From Acidobacteriaceae bacterium (GTDB lineage: Bacteria > Acidobacteriota > Terriglobia > Terriglobales > Acidobacteriaceae), in NCBI GenBank assembly GCA_030838305.1, contig JAUTWY010000321.1, positions 1-5,856 on the forward strand: DNA of 5,856 nt. Direction: 5' to 3'. Positions within the stretch are counted from its first letter, which is position 1; each line of letters begins with the position of its first letter. The position numbers were made by a program, and so were the translations under genes. Under the pieces are notes generated by a model that was not told where the DNA came from, searched no databases, and saw only the letters and a list, made by a program, of their open reading frames with translations. Positions 5,813 through 5,856 of the stretch are shown here, piece by piece.

Positions 5813-5856
5813 GCCGAGATAATACACTTGGCAGCATTCTACGAAATAGGCAATTG
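5813..5856. other. Window edge upstream of the small helical gene
   Basis: Only 44 bases are visible. No Shine-Dalgarno site or promoter for the 5615-5812 gene can be seen here. Confidence 0.4.

Overview
The window carries a phosphoketolase–acetate kinase operon on the minus strand, followed to the right by four short genes of unknown function. The two metabolic genes are recognised with high confidence from their motifs. The rest is small-protein territory typical of accessory DNA. The likely source is a member of the Acidobacteriota (Terriglobia, Acidobacteriaceae-like). This is an inference from the moderate GC content, the clean Shine-Dalgarno sites, the xfp-ackA pair, and above all the two tiny CxxC...HxxC proteins and the small coiled-coil protein, which resemble short hypothetical proteins I associate with that phylum. 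No rRNA or other phylogenetic marker is present to confirm it.

Layout, left to right: 1-419 has no gene I can call, only two short coding-like minus-strand frames that may be remnants. 420-1574 (-) is ackA. 1562-3943 (-) is xfp, the upstream gene of the operon, overlapping ackA by 13 bp. 3944-4134 is a divergent control region. 4135-4500 (+) is an unrecognised 121-residue protein with a very strong ribosome binding site. 4619-4870 (-) and 5213-5446 (+) are two divergently arranged small proteins sharing a CxxC...DExGxA(V/I)HxEC motif. 5615-5812 (-) is a short, charged, probably helical protein.

How the genes work together: Xfp cleaves xylulose 5-phosphate (and probably fructose 6-phosphate) with inorganic phosphate to acetyl phosphate plus glyceraldehyde 3-phosphate (or erythrose 4-phosphate). 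AckA then converts acetyl phosphate and ADP to acetate and ATP. The pair therefore forms a short ATP-yielding bypass of glycolysis and the pentose phosphate pathway. The overlapping stop and start codons suggest coupled translation. The 121-residue gene is transcribed away from xfp and shares its upstream region, so co-regulation is possible but not shown.

I found no mobile element, CRISPR array, tRNA, rRNA or obvious defence system. I do not claim a new biological system here. The most useful leads are the paralogous CxxC/HxxC mini-proteins and the orphan gene divergent from xfp.
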